The position numbers were made by a program, and so were the translations under genes. Positions 6,099-7,212 of a DNA stretch of 7,212 nt are shown here, in pieces. The notes below the pieces were generated by a model, which worked only from the letters and a program-made list of their open reading frames with translations, did no database searches and was not told the DNA's origin. The stretch is from contig CAYMVS010000081.1 in assembly GCA_964394205.1 (NCBI GenBank), forward strand, positions 1 to 7,212, in the 5' to 3' direction. This stretch comes from HGM05190 sp964394205 (lineage in GTDB: Bacteria > Bacteroidota > Bacteroidia > Bacteroidales > Muribaculaceae). Within the stretch, counting starts at the first letter, position 1, and each line of letters opens with the position of its first letter.

Positions 6099-6117
6099 GA
6101 CATGCCTTTTGCCTGTC
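6099..6117. repeat. Short imperfect hairpin
   Basis: GACATGC (6099-6105) faces GCCTGTC (6111-6117) across a 5-nt loop, with one T-C mismatch in a 7-bp stem. It follows ATCGTAGGGA, so the whole resembles a decayed copy of a larger GTAGGGACATGCC-type palindrome. That identity is from memory and uncertain. Confidence 0.4.
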
Positions 6118-6183
6118 GCAAACGCATTGATACTCAATTGTATATCACAAAGCACCGACAGCGCGGCGCGGGTGGGGGATATG

Positions 6184-6217
6184 ACAAACCCCGGGCGGTG
6201 GGGCGCCCGGGGTTTGT
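6184..6217 (-). terminator. eda: Strong hairpin downstream of eda, terminator-like
   Basis: ACAAACCCCGGGCG (6184-6197) and CGCCCGGGGTTTGT (6204-6217) form a perfect 14-bp stem with a 6-nt loop, starting 18 bases past the eda stop on the minus strand. This is the strongest hairpin in the window and marks the 3' end of the kdgK-eda transcript. No U-tract follows it in the direction of transcription (the next bases read CATATCCCCC), so termination may rely on the stem alone or on Rho, or the stem may protect the mRNA 3' end. Confidence 0.7.
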
Positions 6218-6235
6218 GTGGAAAAGGGGGTGGAT

Positions 6236-6898
6236 TTAGAATTTCTTGATGATGGCCAGGGCCTCGGCACACTTGTCGGTGACGTAGCCCCAGTCTTTGG
6301 CTGCTACTTTGTCTTTGGGGAAGAGCTTGCTGCCCATGCCTACACAGTAGACGCCGGCGGCAAACCATCCTTTGAGGTTGTCTTCGGTCGGCTCAACGCC
6401 ACCGGTCACCATGAGCTTGCTCCAGGGCATGGGGGCCTTGAGGCCTTTGACAAATTTGGGCCCGAGGACGTCGCCGGGGAACACTTTGATCAGGTCGCAT
6501 CCACACTCCTGGGCGAAACCGACCTCGCTGACGGTGCCGCAACCGGGGGTGTAGGGCACGTTGCGGCGGTTGCACATCTTGGCAACCTCGGGGTTGAACA
6601 GCGGGCCAACCACAAAGCAGGCGCCGAGCTGAAGGTAGAGGGCGGCGGTGGCGGGGTCGACGATAGAGCCGACACCCATGGCCATCTCGGGGCACTCTTT
6701 GGCGGCAAATTTCACCACCTGCTCAAACACCTGGTGGGCGTAGTCGCCACGGTTGGTGAACTCAAAGGCGCGAACGCCTCCTTCATAGCATGCCTTGACT
6801 ACCTGGCAGGCTACCTCGGGGTCTTTGTCGTAGAAGACGGGGACCATACGTGTCTCGCCCATCTTGGCGAGTACAGCTATTTTATCAAATTTTGCCAT
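6236..6898 (-). CDS. eda: 2-keto-3-deoxy-6-phosphogluconate (KDPG/KHG) aldolase
   Basis: A 220-aa class I aldolase that splits KDPG into pyruvate and glyceraldehyde 3-phosphate in the cytoplasm, the last step of uronate breakdown and of the Entner-Doudoroff route. The active site is complete: E46 and R50 in AFEFTNRG (44-51), GVGSIVDP (75-82), and the Schiff-base lysine K138 in DLIKVFPGD (135-143). TGGVEPTEDNL (165-175) and VGMGSKLF bind the phosphate. P118-G-C-G-T matches the family's PG-x-x-T segment. Length fits the family (about 210-220 aa). The open frame reaches back to 6979, but the extra 27 residues would overlap the upstream kinase gene and are unlike any aldolase N-terminus; ATG 6898 gives MAKFDKIAVL and follows an A-rich leader typical of the phylum. 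The upstream kinase stop is 34 bp away, so the two genes form an operon that makes and then splits KDPG. Confidence 0.95.
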   Translation of the reverse strand: MAKFDKIAVLAKMGETRMVPVFYDKDPEVACQVVKACYEGGVRAFEFTNRGDYAHQVFEQVVKFAAKECPEMAMGVGSIVDPATAALYLQLGACFVVGPLFNPEVAKMCNRRNVPYTPGCGTVSEVGFAQECGCDLIKVFPGDVLGPKFVKGLKAPMPWSKLMVTGGVEPTEDNLKGWFAAGVYCVGMGSKLFPKDKVAAKDWGYVTDKCAEALAIIKKF

Positions 6899-6932
6899 TG
6901 TTGTTTTGGTTGAAATGTGGTTGTCGGGGGGA

Positions 6933-7212
6933 TTAGCGCTGCACGCGGCCGTTGGCGCTACCGCCGGCGAGTGCCTCAACCTCGGCTACGCTGACAAGGT
7001 TGAAGTCGCCGGGGATGGTTTGCTTGAGGGCCGATGCTGCCACGGCAAACTCGAGAGCCTCGCCCTGGGTGGGCATGGTCAGCAGGCCGTGGATGATGCC
7101 GCCCGAGAATGAGTCGCCGCCACCGACGCGGTCGATGATCGGGTTGATGTCGTAGCGTTTTGACTCGTAGAACTCCTCGCCGTTGTAGATCATGGCTTTC
7201 CAGCCGTTGTGG
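6933..7212 (-). CDS. kdgK: PfkB-family sugar kinase, probably 2-keto-3-deoxygluconate kinase, C-terminal part
   Basis: The gene runs off the right edge; about 92 C-terminal residues are visible, starting HNGWKAMIYNGEEFYESKRY, and the frame stays open upstream of the ATG at 7193. DRVGGGDSFSGGIIHGLL is the second PfkB signature, with the GGGD anion hole and the catalytic Asp within it. Full-length members have roughly 310-350 residues, so most of the sugar-binding part is missing. The KDG assignment rests on the neighbour: eda follows after 34 bp, and KDG kinase produces KDPG, the aldolase substrate. A fructokinase or another PfkB kinase cannot be excluded from this fragment alone. The tail after KQTIPGDFN is Ala/Gly-rich (VEALAGGSANGRVQR). 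No promoter is visible in the spacer, so both genes are probably expressed from further upstream. Confidence 0.85.
   Translation of the reverse strand, partial: HNGWKAMIYNGEEFYESKRYDINPIIDRVGGGDSFSGGIIHGLLTMPTQGEALEFAVAASALKQTIPGDFNLVSVAEVEALAGGSANGRVQR

Larger units (their letters stand above)
5736..6183. other. Structured non-coding intergenic region
   Basis: About 450 bp between the promoter of the secreted-protein gene and the hairpin after eda. Open frames here are Pro/Arg-rich or hairpin-derived and match no family I know, so I call no gene. Contents from left to right: a G/C-rich stretch with a 15-bp motif (5809-5823) also present at 2819; a 6-bp G/C hairpin, CCGGGG (5877-5882) with CCCCGG (5891-5896); a compound structured element (5973-6075); a short hairpin around GACATGCC (6099-6117); and A/T-rich DNA to about 6150. 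Confidence 0.7.

Noticed and set aside
5973..6120. Known riboswitch (for example cobalamin) or tRNA
   Set aside because: I could not find the conserved B12-box, a cloverleaf or other class-defining bases, and the element is not in the leader of the downstream gene.
5941..6249. Plus-strand 102-aa frame across the structured element
   Set aside because: It encodes the hairpin arms themselves and overlaps the end of eda; such frames arise from palindromic repeats. No domain was recognised.
5835..6368. Minus-strand 177-aa frame between eda and the secreted-protein gene
   Set aside because: It starts within eda in another frame and runs through the eda hairpin and the structured element; it shows no recognisable domain or start signal.
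6899..6979. Longer N-terminus for eda (27 extra residues)
   Set aside because: It would overlap the kinase gene, contains Pro/Ala/His-rich residues unlike aldolases, and MAKFDKI at 6898 fits the family.

Overview
The window looks like a chromosomal piece of a GC-rich member of the Bacteroidales, most likely a gut relative of Bacteroides, Prevotella or Muribaculaceae. Four things point there: a DUF2723/TMEM260-like gene of the Bacteroidetes type; a Bacteroides-style promoter (TTTG, 20-nt spacer, TAnnTTTG) at 5704-5735; no Shine-Dalgarno sequences before the starts; and a secreted protein ending in the short GI-N..YN.-GQ-V..GLVI..G.KV tail common in this order. The genus is inference from memory of protein families; no search was run.

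Left part (1-2807, plus strand) is a tight gene run. It holds the 3' end of a large DUF2723 (TMEM260-like, GT-C fold) membrane protein gene, then a short NodB-type polysaccharide deacetylase gene 26 bp downstream, then queG (epoxyqueuosine reductase), whose likely start overlaps the deacetylase gene. The first two suggest envelope or glycan work; queG belongs to tRNA modification and is probably only a co-transcribed passenger.

The gap 2808-3218 has no credible gene. It holds an imperfect hairpin, an array of about four degenerate copies of a 44-bp unit, and an intrinsic terminator serving the minus-strand gene that converges from the right.

The centre (3219-5672, minus strand) is one 817-aa secreted multi-module beta-rich protein of unknown role. 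It has a signal peptide, a chitobiase C-terminal-like domain, an OB-like segment, an Ig/PKD-like segment, two related beta modules, and a sorting-signal-like tail. It has its own promoter and terminator, so it is a monocistronic unit. It is visibly richer in A+T than its neighbours.

The second gap (5736-6235) is non-coding and strongly structured: several hairpins, one with a GNRA-type loop, nested in a longer stem, and a hairpin after eda. It is the least explained DNA in the window.

The right end (6236-7212, minus strand) carries eda (KDPG aldolase) and the 3' end of a PfkB-family sugar kinase, very likely kdgK. Together they turn 2-keto-3-deoxygluconate into pyruvate and glyceraldehyde 3-phosphate, the final steps of uronate/pectin use. 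I found no clear defence system, mobile-element gene, CRISPR array, tRNA or rRNA. The best candidates for something undescribed are the structured intergenic element and the 44-bp array.
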